A stretch of 64,000 nucleotides of DNA, taken from positions 124,001 to 188,000 of the forward strand of contig JAUIRK010000078.1 in NCBI GenBank assembly GCA_030549495.1, read 5' to 3'. Below the pieces are notes generated by a model. The model saw nothing but the letters and a program-made list of their open reading frames with translations. It did not search any database and was not told the origin of the DNA. This document shows positions 41,765 to 54,640 of this stretch, piece after piece (position 1 is the stretch's first letter; each line of letters opens with the position of its first letter). This DNA comes from Nectonema munidae. Taxonomy: Eukaryota > Nematomorpha > Nectonematoida > Nectonematidae. The translations under genes and the position numbers were made by a program.

Positions 41765-43210
41765 ATGGTACAAAAACATATGTTACATGGCCCTTGTGGT
41801 TTATATAATTATAAAAATATTTGTATGAAAGATGGTAAGTGTAAAAAAAAATTTCCAAAAAATTTTAATGAAATAACAAACATTGAAAATAATAATTATC
41901 CATTATATAAACGATGTAATAATGGAAGAATTATTACTGTAAATAATATAGATTTAGATAACAGATGGGTGGTCCCCTATAATTCATATATATTATGTAA
42001 ATATCAATCCCATATTAATATAGAAATATGTAGTTCTATAAGTGCAGTTAAATATTTATATAAATATGTATATAAGGGCCCAGATAGGGCTATTATCAAT
42101 ATAAATAATGTCAATATTAGTAATACATATACTGATTGTGTACCCAGTACATCTAATGAGGTATGTACTACTAATAATGATGTTATTTATAATGAAATAG
42201 AAAATTATATAAACACTAGATATATTTCCGCAGTTGAAGGATGTTATAGAATCTTTTCCTTTCCTTTACATGGCAATAAACCTTTTGTCTTCAAATTAGA
42301 TCTTCATTTGCCTTCAAGCCAATTTATTATTTTTAAAGAAAATGAAAATTTAAACACTATTAATTCTAATCCAACACTTCTTGCGTGGTTTAAGGCAAAT
42401 GAAGAATATCCTGATGCGAAGACAATTAGGTATATTGATTTTCCTCAATATTATGTATATGATAAAAAATTAAAAAAATGGACTCCCAGAAGAAGACGAA
42501 TTAGTGTAATAGGGAGGATTAAATTTATTCATCCTAAAGCTGGTGAAATATATTATCTAAGAATTTTACTTACTTATATTTCAGGTTGTACATCTTTTGA
42601 TGACCTATTAAAGAATCCTAAATCAGAATAAATCCATCCTACCTTTAAGGAATCTGCATTGAAGAAAAGTTTTTACATCGCAAAGTCTGAAGCTAAAGAT
42701 ATCCTGAAAGAATGCTATTCCACCTTCACGCCTCATCAACTCCGAAGTTTATTTGCCATTCTGCTACAATTCTGCGAAGTGGAAAATCCGCTGCAATTAT
42801 GGAAAGATTTCAAAAACGCACTTTGCGAAGATCTCTTTACAAATCAAGCTACAGAAAATCAGAAAGAAGAATCCTTCAAAATTGGCCTTTTGCAAATAGA
42901 GAGGCTTTTATCGATTCAATGCCGGTCATTAAAAGATTTTGGTTTCATATTAGAAGAAAGATTGAATATTGCTTGCCCTTTGATCCTGAAAGAACTTCAA
43001 TACGATCGAAAAATTGAAGAAAACTATCCAAAATTGAATTCTGATCAAATTAAAGCTGTTTCTGAAATTTTGCTAAAATGTGAAGATAAGTCACTAGGAT
43101 CAGATAAAGTTTTTTTCATCGATGGCCCTGGTGGATCAGGCAAAACATTTATCTACAACGTCTTGATGGCAAGAATACGAAGCAAAGAACATCTACTTCT
43201 GGAACAATGA
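41765..43210 (+). pseudogene. Helitron Rep/helicase fragment, unit B
   Basis: Matches unit A, including the single in-frame stop after LLKNPKSE (42629-42631) and truncation after the Walker A box. One visible residue change (KKSFYIAK against KKGFYIAK) lies at the start of the second open part. Confidence 0.85.
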
Positions 43211-43582
43211 CGGATCAAGCATTTGAACTGTTTAAGGACACGCTCAGCAAGAGATCACAATAAACTCGTCATAATTCAAGTGCAATTCTTTAGTCTTATC
43301 ATCTTTTTAGATATTACCATTTACAAATACTCGTTTACTATAATATTACTCTTGTGCAATGTTTTATGTTACTATTTTATGTGATGTGTAAATATCTTCT
43401 CCAAAATTAGGGAAGTTTTTTTAGAAGAAAATAAAAGATCGAACAGCAAGAAATTAAACGATCTCATGTACCGCTACAACAGTCAACAAGACTCTAAAAG
43501 GAAAAGCATAACTTTGAGCTTTGAGGAACAAGTGCGTATCAATCTGAACATTTTTCAGCCTTAAGATCTATGAAAAACTTTT

Positions 43583-44001
43583 GCTTTATATATGAATCTT
43601 GCTCAAAATTTTTTATATAAAAGGGGTCCTTTTTCTCCTTATTTAGGGTCAAAACTGACATAAAGTTTAAGAGCGGTTCGCTTCATATAATCAGCACTGA
43701 TAAGTGTATCACAAATATAAAAGATATCGTATCTCTTTCCAGCTGGTTTGAACAGATTAATCAAATTGCCTCACTATCAGAAATCCTAGTTAAAGAAAAG
43801 ACAGCTATTCCATTGAGTAGTTTGAAAACCTCATCCAGTGAGATTGTTGGAGGCTCTTTATCACACCGTCTCAACGACCCGTTGAGAGTTAACACGTGTT
43901 CTATCAATGGCCTCGGTGTATTTAATACACACGTTGATGTGACCATAGATTGCATGGTTCAGTTTTCTAGGGGGTCAGCGAACCATCGAATATGTTTTTA
44001 G
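43583..44001 (+). pseudogene. L polymerase fragment 1 (capping domain), unit B
   Basis: Copy of the unit A fragment: the RGPFSPYLGS motif, the frame slip, and the GGSLSHRLND segment with the HR pair are all preserved. No new breaks relative to A are visible, so the decay precedes the tandem amplification. Confidence 0.75.
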
Positions 44002-44092
44002 TCATTAATCCTCAACTCCTTGAAAATCCTCGAGACCATTAGCATGCTTAATCCTCATTTAATTTCGAGACCTAGTGTTACATTCGATCTCT

Positions 44093-44655
44093 AAACACTG
44101 AACTGCATTCTACATCTAGATTATTAAAATGGCTTGTTAACTTCCCTACCGAACAAACGACTGATCAACACTTATTTCTTGAGATTGCTGGCTTAACCAA
44201 GATTTTCACATATCCTGTAGTGGATTTTGAACGCTCAGCGTCAAACATGCTTCAATTTGCGCTTTCCAGACTTTGACCCTATAATTGCAGAAAACAATAA
44301 GAAACCAGTTTGTGAAATTATCTATTTCAAACTTTTATGAAAAAAATTTCGCTTGCCGAAGTGTTTCCTACAACATGGCAGTCATTATCAACTTGAAATC
44401 TTATTCTTAACGGGAAAATTGCAACAAGGTTGTTTCAACAGGTTGCGAATCAATATCTTTTCAAAAGTTCACTTATCACAAAACTTTCTATATGATTTTT
44501 CTTTTGATTATACAGAACTTCTTGCTGATAAGGCAATTATAAGCTTTAGAGATGCCTGGCCTTCAGAATTTGAACGTTACACTTATTACAATCTATACAA
44601 GAAACTAATGTCTCGTTCTCACGATAAGAACAAAAGAGCTCTTATTATTTTTTGA
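44093..44655 (+). pseudogene. L polymerase fragment 2, unit B
   Basis: Copy of the unit A fragment with the same frame slips plus a small change near 44290 (GCAGAAAACAATAAG against GCACAAACAATAAG). The DKAIISFRDAW block is unchanged. Confidence 0.7.
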
Positions 44656-44804
44656 CTCAGGATAAAATCAAAAAAATTTTTTTTTACACAATAAAGCGCA
44701 ACAATCTGTCTAACGTCAAATTTACAAAATCCAGGTACTATTCTCATTCATACAACTGATATATCCCATTGCTAATTTTATAGTAAGAGGGTTTTAATCT
44801 TAAA

Positions 44805-45462
44805 ATGGCGGAGGAAAAGAAAATAACTTGGTCGGAACCTGAGATCCAAGAGGGAGAGGAGAGGCTACTACCTTGCTAAGTCTACAAGGAAGACGGAAAC
44901 TGTTCAGCTGAGCAGTGAACCAGATATATTTTCTCAATTAACTTTCTCACAATCAGAGAAAGTCATGAAAATGATTGAGAAAATTGATATCAAGGCTACT
45001 GACTACATTAGAGAGGTAGCAGAGAGCCCAATTTTCAAGGAGTTCTTCCCAGAGTCCTCTGAAAAGGTAGACATAGAAAGATTTTCAGGACAATTCAAAT
45101 TTGGAATGACTATCAATGAGTTCTGTGTTGTTCTTTCCAGAAACCTAAGGAATGCTGCCAGGGGCATGGGAGGCGAGTTATATCGCAGTGCTAAAAACTT
45201 CTACCTGGTCCTGTTGTATCATTGCTTGGATACGGATGAAAAGACAATGCTACAGAATGTAGTGATTAAGATGAACGCAGAGGGATCCCAAAGTGCTGTA
45301 TCAGTTGGACGAATTACTGTCAACTGTATGAAGAATTATTGTGGCTATTATGGTGGAGGCCGTTGGAATGCTAACGAGCTCTATTTATATGCCTTATGTA
45401 AGTCGATACTTGACCCTAAAGAATTTAGGGAACAGTATACGAGTTACTTTGAACAAGAGTAA
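44805..45462 (+). pseudogene. Unidentified ORF, unit B (frame lost near codon 19)
   Basis: The ATG at 44805 is retained, but a net loss of five bases around 44860-44880 shifts the frame to an early stop. The rest is open from Met 44965 (165 codons). It contains the 19 codons absent from A, including FCVVLSRNLRNAARGMGG, so the ancestral protein was about 220 residues. Function unknown. Confidence 0.5.
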
Positions 45463-45549
45463 CTTCAATATTATATATAATGAACAAAAAAAGTTCATTT
45501 TCCTCATGGGTATGACCCCGATGAGCAACCGAGGCCTCGACGTGTCCTG

Positions 45550-48120
45550 TTGTCCCCTCCGCCGCTCATAGCCGGGAGCCTTCCTCCAGATGGAACGCTC
45601 CCGCCTATATCACCTACGGAGCACCCATATGGATATGGGCCGTTTATTCCGCCCAGCCCAGATCCTCCCTCTCCCGAGCCTCTCCCTATCGACAGCTTGA
45701 TAGGTTCACCCCCCGAAGGTCCTTCGTTCAGGGTTCCCGAGGGTGGTTTTCTCCAGGAACTAGGCGTGCCCGTGGGAATCCCACTGCCCGTTCCGGAGAT
45801 TCCCCCTCGTACGCTGCCCACTCAAAGACTGGTCCAGTCTTTCATCGCGATTTCCGAGGGACAGCCCACGCTCACACGTGTGCCGCCACCCGATCCTACG
45901 CCTCCCCCACAGCCCGTGGCGACCCATCCGCCCGGACTGATTCAGACTAGGATAAGGATCGTTGACGGCCAACCAGTGCTAGTATCGGAGGATCCGGTGG
46001 ACCCCCCGACGCTGCCACCACTCAATATCCTCCTGCCTGCCCCCTCCGATCCGGCGTTGTCACCATCCTTTACTTTCCAGTCTGATGGTTCCATCGCGGT
46101 GCAGGCGGGTGATCAAAGTTTCTTTATTCCGGCTCACCCCGGTGCCCTATTGGACTTCTACGAAGCCAATAAAGCCTTGTTTCCCCCCAGTTTCTGGAAA
46201 AACATCTTCTCTCAGGTGATGTCCTTTGACCCCGAGGACAACCCCTGCCCGGACCCAGACGAGGATCAGATCCAGTCTATCATAGACATCGCCTTCTGCC
46301 GAAACCTCCTCAAGTCCTATTCAGCCTCAGCCAGACTTGCGGAACTGCCCATCAATACCTCGTTTCGAGTCTCTGCCCCCCTATTCAGGCCACCGCAGGA
46401 CCTCAGACACCGAGGCATACTGAACATACTCCGGCGAGGGTACAAGCCGAAACTGATCTCCAACAGGCCATTTCACTCCTTTTCGAGGTTCTCGAAGCCA
46501 CCGCATGCCAGAGGGACTTCCTTGATCGGCACGTGCTCCCTAAGCTCGTCAAACACGGCATCCTAGAATTGGCAAGGAAACCGCGGATCATTTCCCCATG
46601 TTTCCTGGTGCCTAAAGCCAATGGGAAGACACGCCTAGTAGCGGACTTCGGCTTCACCAAGGAGTTGTTTTCCACGCCGCCAATTCGTTTGACGGCGCCA
46701 TACCAGTTAAGATACATACCAGAAAACCTGAACTGGGCCACCAGACTTGACCTGTCAGATGCCTTCTTCGGAATCCGTATACAAACGGCGTGGCGAAGCT
46801 GTTTTTGCATCAAACTGGGTGGCCGAGTCTGGCAATTTACCAGGCTCCCCATGGGAGCATGTTTTAGCCCAGCTATCCTCCAGAATACGATGCGCCGGCT
46901 AGTAGGTACCTTCAAGGCCCGACTACCCTTGTCTTGCGCGTCTAAAGCAAAGATCATCGTATATCTGGATGATTTTCTCCTCCTGGCAGACTCCCAAGAA
47001 CTGGCCGGCCGGATCACCAGCCAGTTCACCAGTTTCTTGGAAGAGGAATGCGGGATCCGCATTAACTCTGACAAGTCTATTCTCCGGCCCACTCAAGTCC
47101 TCGACTTCCTCGGGGCCCGCCTCGATCTCACCACTAGGACGATGGGTGTCCCGGACGCTAAGAAAGAGGCCCTCCTTCGGGCGCTATGCGCCTTTTTGTT
47201 GGCACAGAATTGCCCGGAGGTCCCCACCAAATGGAGACAGAAGATAATGGGTATCCTGAATTATTACGCGGCAACGCTCCCCGGAAAATTCAGGATTATC
47301 TCCAACCTCTATCATTGGGAAGATCTCGCCTCCTACGGCCAACTGGTTCAGCTGGCTTTTCCATACGTGATGGATACCATCCTTGTTCCCTGGAGTCTGG
47401 CAAAATCCAGGCAGCTCGATGGCGAAGTTCATGTGGATGCCTCTTTGATGGCCTTGGGTTTCCACACAAAGGAAGGCTCATGGTGCTTCCCCATCCAGGC
47501 CCCCGAATGGAACATCGCAGACCTGGAACTTCTGGCCATCATCCTCGCCCATTTCACATGGCCATCCCGAAAGATCCTTTCAGATTCAATTCAATGGCTG
47601 CATCCGCAAATTGGGCAGCAGTTCCTGGCGCCAAGGCATCCTCCTCCTCTGGCTGGAAGCCTCCAGCGATTGGAAGGATGCCCTGCGCTCCTCAATCGAG
47701 TACGTGAAGTCCGAAGATAACCCGGCAGACGAGCCGTCCCGCCGCCAATCCTTCGCAAAAGACCATTTACTCGATATTTGGGACTGCCAGATTACTTTGG
47801 ATTCCAAAGTATGGAGAGACTTCTTCAGCAACATCCTCCTCACCTTCAAGTGGACCACTGAAGCTAGGATGAAGAAGTTCTCTCCCACAGAGCCTGTGCA
47901 AAGGACCCACAATGCCATGAAGATAGACCCTATCGACTGCCCACTTGGCGCCAAGACGACAGCAGAAGATCCTTCTCATTGGTCAACAAAGCTCTGCAAA
48001 AGAACGGGCTACGCCCCCCTGTTGCCCCTCCTGTCTGGAGGAAGGCTCCCGGCTATGAGCGGCGGAGGGGACAACAGGACATGTCGAGGCCTCGGTTGCT
48101 CATCGGGGTCATACCCATGA
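45550..48120 (+). pseudogene. pol (spacer, RT, RNase H), unit B
   Basis: Open from 45550 to 46566 (spacer) and again from 46533 to 47720 (RT and RNase H start), with the C-terminal RNase H end in a third frame to 48120. All RT motifs match A, with AFFGIRI in place of AFYGIRI after motif A. The break at 46501 is a one-base loss in CCACCCGC. Confidence 0.72.
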
Positions 48121-48429
48121 GGAAAATGAACTGACCGCCTCCCAGACGTCCAGGCCTCCGCGGGGAGGTCCGAACCGGGTGGTGGGGGCATGGACTCGGC
48201 CACAGGAGGTGGCGAGACCAGCCTTCTGTGCCTGGAACCCAGGGGTGGTGAAGTGGCGCTAGGGGGGCCATACCCGGTGGGAAAGTCGGAGAACGACCGG
48301 CCTATGCGCCAATCAGGCGGGAGCGTAGTCATAGGCGAGTCTGGATCAGACTCAGGGGGAGGAGACGGGGAGGGCTGTGGACCACAGCAAAACAGGGAGA
48401 TAAGTTGATACCTCCTGCTTCCCAGTTTC

Positions 48430-49197
48430 CTACTTCTTGCGGGTGGCCTGGGTCGTGGGCCGAAAACGGCCACGACCGCGGGAGGCCGGTGCTTCTCGAT
48501 TGCTGGTGCTAGGCTTGGAGAGGTCCATTCCAGTGATACCGGCAATGGAGAGGAGTGAGGGGGATTGATGATGGACGTTAGTCCAGGTGGAATGGGCCGC
48601 AATAACGTGGGTGCGGAGCATTCCATTTAAGTCGGACAGATCTTCAGTTGAGAGGCTGGGAAAGAAAGGCCGGAGTTTTTCAAGGTAAAATAGCATCACC
48701 TCATCCTTGATATTTAAATCCTTGGACTTGGTGAGCTCTAAGATGACTCGCACCCTTCGGTCCGCAAGGACGTCCGGGGGAGTAGAATAAATGCTGGGGT
48801 CCACGTGGTCTGCCGTGGCGTACCCCGCCGGCAAGGCGCCGGGGAGCAAACCAGGCATGTAGCCAAGGGGACGAGTGACACCCTGGACCGACGGAAGGGT
48901 CGGAACCGAGGGGAGCAAGGGGGGAGACACTGTTGAAGGTAAGCAACTTACAACAGGAGCAACAGGATGATTCGCCGAAGACGAAGAAGAAGGCAGGTCA
49001 ATTCCCACTGACACGGGGCGAGGAGACACTATTTGTCCCTCCAGAACCGAGAAGCGGGACTCCATCCGACGCAGCTGCGAGGTGATGGACAATAAAGTGC
49101 TGTTAAAATCCGGGATATTGACGGAGCAAGAGGGCATATTGGACTTGCTGTCGTCTTTGTGAGATGCTGAGTGAAGTGACGTGGGCGTCTTTGACAT
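48430..49197 (-). CDS. gag-like protein of the retroelement, unit B
   Basis: Uninterrupted and almost identical to the unit A protein; visible changes include ILRTHV to MLRTHV. The start is chosen as in A, at the second Met. The Arg/Gly-rich C terminus is kept. Confidence 0.6.
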   Translation of the reverse strand: MSKTPTSLHSASHKDDSKSNMPSCSVNIPDFNSTLLSITSQLRRMESRFSVLEGQIVSPRPVSVGIDLPSSSSSANHPVAPVVSCLPSTVSPPLLPSVPTLPSVQGVTRPLGYMPGLLPGALPAGYATADHVDPSIYSTPPDVLADRRVRVILELTKSKDLNIKDEVMLFYLEKLRPFFPSLSTEDLSDLNGMLRTHVIAAHSTWTNVHHQSPSLLSIAGITGMDLSKPSTSNREAPASRGRGRFRPTTQATRKK

Positions 49198-49423
49198 TAA
49201 TTTGGTGAGTAAGAGAACGGAGAGAAACAAAAAGGAGAATGGGCCTGTGCGTGGCTGCCTTTTATACTTGGTGGAGCAGCGGAAACCCGAGCTGACTTGC
49301 TATTGGACGGGCAGTTAACAACTCCTCCTGTTAACAGGGGGGCGTAGCCCGTTCTTTTGCAGAGCTTTGTTGACCAATGAGAAGGATCTTCTGCTGTCGT
49401 CTTGGCGCCAAGTGGGCAGTCGT

Positions 49424-52032
49424 AGCATTGGAAAGAACAATGAGTTTAAAAAGGCGTTTAGAAAACTATATAAATAATGATGAATCAACATTGTTTTTTT
49501 TTTTTCATTTTTTTATTATTAGTGTCTCCTGAAAGATATTGAAAGAATATATCATCATGAAAAGAAGGCGATAAGAAAACTATACAAATAATGAGACATT
49601 ATTATTATTATTTTTTTTATTAATGTCTCCTGAAAGATATTCAAAGAATAAACAGATATCATTTAAACTCAAAAAGGAAAACAAATTCTACTTTCCAAAA
49701 ATTTTTCAAAGTTAAGTTATTTCAATTTTTGGAAAATAAGAACCTGTATAAATATAGCATTGGAAAGAACAATGAGTTTAAAAAAAAAACTATATAAATA
49801 ATGATGAATCAATATTGTTTTTTTTTTCATTTTTTTATTATTAGTGTCTCCTGAAAGATATTGAAAGAATATATCATCATGAAAAGAAGGCGATAAGAAA
49901 ACTATATAAATAATGAGACATTATTTTTTTAATGTCTTCTGAAAGATATTCAAAGAATAAATAGATATCATTTAAACTCAAAAAGGAAAACAAATTCTAC
50001 TTTCCGAAAATTTTTCAGTTAAGTTATTTCAATTTTTGAAAAATAAGAACCTGTATAAATATAGCATTGGAAAGAACAATGAGTTTAAAAAGGCGTTTAG
50101 AAAACTATATAAATAATGATGAGACAACATTGTTTTTTTTTCTTCATTTTTTTATTATTAGTGTCTCCTGAAAGATATTGAAAGAATATATCATTATGAA
50201 AAGAAGGCGATAAGAAAACTATATAAATAATGAGAAATTATTTTTTTAATGTCTTCTGAAAGATATTCAAAGAATAAACAGATATTTAAACTCAAAAAGG
50301 AAAACAAATTCTACTTTCCGAAAATTTTTTAAAGTTCAGTTATTTCAATTTTTGAAAAATAAGAACCTGTATAAATATAGCATTGGAAAGAACAATGAGT
50401 TTAAAAAGGCGTTTAGAAAACTATATAAATAATGATGAGACAACATTGTTTTTTTTTCTTCATTTTTTTATTATTAGTGTCTCCTGAAAGATATTGAAAG
50501 AATATATCATTATGAAAAGAAAGCGATAAGAAAACTATATAAATAATGAGACATTATTTTTTTAATGTCTTCTGAAAGATATTCAAAGAATAAACAGATA
50601 TTTAAACTCAAAAAGGAAAACAAATTCTACTTTCCGAAAATTTTTTAAAGTTCAGTTATTTCAATTTTTGAAAAATAAGAACCTGTATAAATATAGCATT
50701 GGAAAGAACAATGAGTTTAAAAAGGCGTTTAGAAAACTATATAAATAATGATGAGACAACATTGTTTTTTTTCTTCATTTTTTTATTATTAGTGTCTCCT
50801 GAAAGATATTGAAAGAATACATCATCATGAAAAGAAGGCGATAAGAAAACTATATAAATAATGAGACATTATTATTATTTTTTTATTAATGTCTCCTGAA
50901 AGATATTCAAAGAATAAATAGATATCGTTTAAACTCAAAAAGGAAAACAAATTCTACTTTCCGAAAATTTTTCAAAGTTAAGTTATTTCAATTTTTGAAA
51001 AATAAGAACCTGTATAAATAAAATATAGCATTGGAAAGAACAATGAGTTTAAAAAGGCGTTTAGAAAACTTTATAAATAATGATGAATCAACATTGTTTT
51101 TTTTTCATTTTTTTATTATTAGTGTCTCCTGAAAGATATTGAAAGAATATATCATCATGAAAAGAAGGCGATAAGAAAACTATATAAATAATGAGACATT
51201 ATTTTTTTAATGTCTTCTGAAAGATATTCAAAGAATAAACAGATGTCATTTAAACTCAAAAAGGAAAACAAATTCTACTTTCCGAAAATTTTTGAAAGTT
51301 AAGTTATTTCAATTTTTGAAAAATAAGAACCTGTATAAATATAGCTTTGGAAAGAACAATGAGTTTAAAAAGGCTTAGAAAACTATATAAAAAATGATGA
51401 ATCAACATTGTTTTTTTTTCATTTTTTTATTATTAGTGTCTCCTGAAAGATATTGAAAGAATATATCATCATGAAAAGAAGGCGATAAGAAAACTATATA
51501 AATAATGAGACATTATTATTATTATTTTTTTTATTAATGTCTCCTGAAAGATATTCAAAGAATAAATAGATATCGTTTAAACTCAAAAAGGAAAACAAAT
51601 TCTACTTTCCGAAAATTTTTCAAAGTTAAGTTATTTCAATTTTTGAAAAATAAGAACCTGTATAAATATAGCATTGGAAAGAACAATGAGTTTAAAAAGG
51701 CGTTTAGAAAACTATATAAATAATGATGAGACAACATTGTTTTTTTTTCATTTTTTTATTATTAGTGTCTCCTGAAAGATATTGAAAGAATATATCATCA
51801 TGAAGAGAAGGCGATAAGAAAACTATATAAATAATGAGACATTATTATTATTTTTTTATTAATGTCTCCTGAAAGATATTCAAAGAATAAATAGATATCG
51901 TTTAAACTCAAAAAGGAAAACAAATTCTACTTTCCGAAAATTTTTCAAAGTTAAGTTATTTCAATTTTTGAAAAATAAGAACCTGTATAAATATAGCATT
52001 GGAAAGAACAATGAGTTTAAAAAGGCGTGAAA
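49424..52032 (+). repeat. Satellite array, about 320-bp monomer, 8 copies, unit B
   Basis: Monomer starts at 49424, 49756, 50063, 50379, 50695, 51027, 51343 and 51670, with a truncated ninth at 51995. The last partial copy ends at the same internal point as in unit A (AAAAAGGCGTGAAAACTTC), so both unit junctions are the same breakpoint. Variant pairs such as the 51027/51343 copies match the 36043/36345 copies of A. Confidence 0.95.
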
Positions 52033-52600
52033 ACTTCAAAGACGCACGATAATACACTTTCTCACTCCACTACTTCTGCCCACAATCTAAGTCAAGTTCT
52101 CCTCAAGATAACTGTTTATTCAATTCTATTTGTTTTGTCAAATAAAAGTGAGGAGTTTGCTGTTGAATCTTTTGCGTACACTGGTGTTATTTTTCTTCCA
52201 TTATATGTTTTATGATTTATAGGATGTAGTTAGGGATGTTTGTTTGAAAATATATGTGGTCTATAACTTATACTATAAGCCCCTTCAACGGTTATATATA
52301 ACATATTCGATTAGTTTACCCACCTTATTGTTCTTTTAATAACGTGAAAATTCTTTTTACTTGCACATCATTCGAATTAAATGGGAAGAATTATCTCAAT
52401 ATTTTGTACCCTTGGTTTGAATTGAAAAACATGTAACTTGCATGTCAAGTATGTCAGATCTGAAAATATTGCGCATAATAGAGAAACTTGCAATGACGCG
52501 GATGTTTAAAAATCAGGAATCGAAAAGGAAAATTTTCTGCAAAATAAAAATAATGAGGAGAATTTGAATAAAAATGACCCAGCCATATTGATAATATTTT

Positions 52601-53515
52601 AGATGAACATAACTACTCGTGTTTAGCGGTTATTCCATTAAACGAAGTTCCTACACAAATCAAAGAAAATGTTTGCTTTCTTGTTAAAAAAATCCAGATT
52701 TAGGCAGGAATTGTTTTATATAAAAAAAGGTGAAACTATTGTGAGAAATAAAGTAAGTAGTTATCAGGGCAATGTTAGAAAAGTCTATACAGATTTACTT
52801 CAAAACAAGGAAAACTTCCCTCTTTTGTATACTGATTTTCAAATGGTGCATTTCATAGACAGTGTTAAAAATGGATGCATATTTAGTATTGATCGTACAT
52901 TCAATCTTAGTTGAGAAAAAACTTAAAAATAAAACTACAAATGATAACCGTTTTTCTTGAACATATGTGCCTTCATTGGGATGGCGAATTTGAAGGTTAA
53001 AAATGCGTCTATAATTATTTGGTGTGACGAGGAAAAAGCACTTATCAAAGCTATAAGACAAGTTTTTCCTAACTCAACAGTTATTTTATGTACAAGACAT
53101 TCTAAAAATTCTTTGAGTAGATATAAGAAAACTAAATTTTCTTTGAAAACACCAGGATTCAATATACTATTGAAGAAAATATATTCCAACCAAGGACTTT
53201 GCTCTATTTTAGACATGACATCTTTCAGTTCTTACTCTAATGCAATTATTGAAAAGTATGAATCTTACTTTGGTTCGTAATTGCTCAATACAGTTGAGAA
53301 AATTAAGGAATATGTAGTCACTTCTTGGATCAAATTTTCGTGAATTCCTCTTCTATGGACAAACAATATTTCGGAATCAAAATATCACGTCTTTAAACTT
53401 AAATTGGAAAAAGAAAAAACTCCTTGAAATTATCAAAATGTTGCATTCGGAAGCTATAAGAGACCAGTGTCTTATTTCGCAAGCTGTAGAATTAACAGGA
53501 GAATTTCTATACCCT
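52601..53515 (+). pseudogene. MULE transposase remnant, unit C
   Basis: Same gene fragment as A and B with more substitutions (for example CTRHSKNSLSRYKKTKF against CIRHPKNSLSRYKNTKF). It continues past the A/B deletion point as GEFLYPNFIIRAKQ before coding sense is lost, so C retains the original junction. Confidence 0.68.
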
Positions 53516-54640
53516 AATTTCATAATTAGGGCTAAACAGCTTTTTATTTTTATAACTAAAATAAATATCAGTTTTTCTTCATTATAAATGTTTCACATAT
53601 TTACTACTTAAACTTTCTTTTTTTGTTTGATGTTTTAAGCTTTCATGTTTTTACAACATTATATAATAAAACTATAAAATAATAAAATTAAAAACAATTT
53701 AACTTTTTTGAATGGGCATAATTTTGAACAGAATATGCAAGTATATGGTAGAGAAATAATTTGCAAAAGGGAAAGTACACGGAAAAAATTAAATGTATAT
53801 GAGTACACTGTACTCATGTCAAAGGGTGATTGATGGTAGGTCATTGACCCCCGGTCAAAAAAATATGTTTGCCCCGAATGGCAGTTAACGCCACCAATTT
53901 TTTGCAAAACCAAAACAAAGCCCGTTTTTTTACCGAATTAACTTTTCTAGGACCAAATTTTCACCTCTCCTAAGGTTTTCAGGGGTGGAGAAAACGTTAT
54001 TTTTATGATCTAAAAAGTTTTTTTTTCTTTTTTATAGGAATTTTTCTAAATTTATTTTTTTCCAAAAAAAAAACTACTTAATAATTAAATTTTTATCTGT
54101 TAATGCCCAACGAGTCGGAGTGGCAATTAATTTGACCATCTCCGAATTCGAAGGAGCGCAAAAACACAACAAAAGTTTAATTATTAGGTAATATTTTAAT
54201 AATATACAAAAAAATTCCATCCTGTCAAAAAGTGATGGATTACGGAATATTAGTACATTATACTCATGTCAAGTTTTAATGAATGTAGTTAGTACATTGT
54301 ACTAACTTGAGATCGGTTCACTGACCCCTGCCAAAAAGTGATGGGTGGCCCAATGGGCAGTTAACGCCGCCAATTTTTAATAAAAAAAAGTCCGTTTTTT
54401 TGACGAATTGACTTTTCTAAGACCGAATTTTCACCCTTCTGAGGTTTTCGAGGGTGGAGAAAACGTTATTTTTTTAATCTATTTTACGATCTAAAAAGTT
54501 TTATATTTATAAAAAGTTCAATGTACGCTTTGTAAATGTTCGTATTCTAATATAAGAGTGCATTTAAAAAAAATGCAGAGATTAGAAAGTATTTTTTTTA
54601 TTTATTGAGTATATTATAATTCAAACTTAACTTTTAGCAA
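53516..54640 (+). repeat. Duplicated non-coding module with a recombinase exon fragment, unit C
   Basis: A module of about 230 bases (GTACTCATGTCAA, then GGCAGTTAACGCC, then GGTGGAGAAAACGTTATTTTT) occurs at about 53805-54025 and again at about 54260-54480 with substitutions. Between them, 54100-54190 encodes NAQRVGVA-like sequence (written in this copy as NAQRVGVAINLTISEFEGA), a partial repeat of the recombinase exon at 55475-55575. A hairpin-forming CCCTAATT..AATTAGGG sits at 53513-53532. Confidence 0.65.

Larger units (their letters stand above)
45493..49422. mobile_element. Internally inverted retroelement, unit B
   Basis: Same arrangement as in A: J at 45493-45590 and 48034-48131, terminal repeat A at 47934-48023 and 49330-49422, pol on the plus strand (45493-48120), gag on the minus strand (48430-49197), with its TATA box at about 49258-49266. 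Copy-specific changes: one C lost near 46501 breaks pol; TTCAA is duplicated near 47588 in the RNase H; and 12 bases (AACTCCCCTGTT-like) are missing between repeat A and J. Confidence 0.72.
40235..52032 (+). repeat. Composite tandem unit B (11.8 kb)
   Basis: Second unit, with the same order as A and near-identical sequence. The main length difference is the satellite (8 monomers against 17). It shares with A the deletion that joins the MULE remnant directly to Helitron sequence. Confidence 0.9.
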
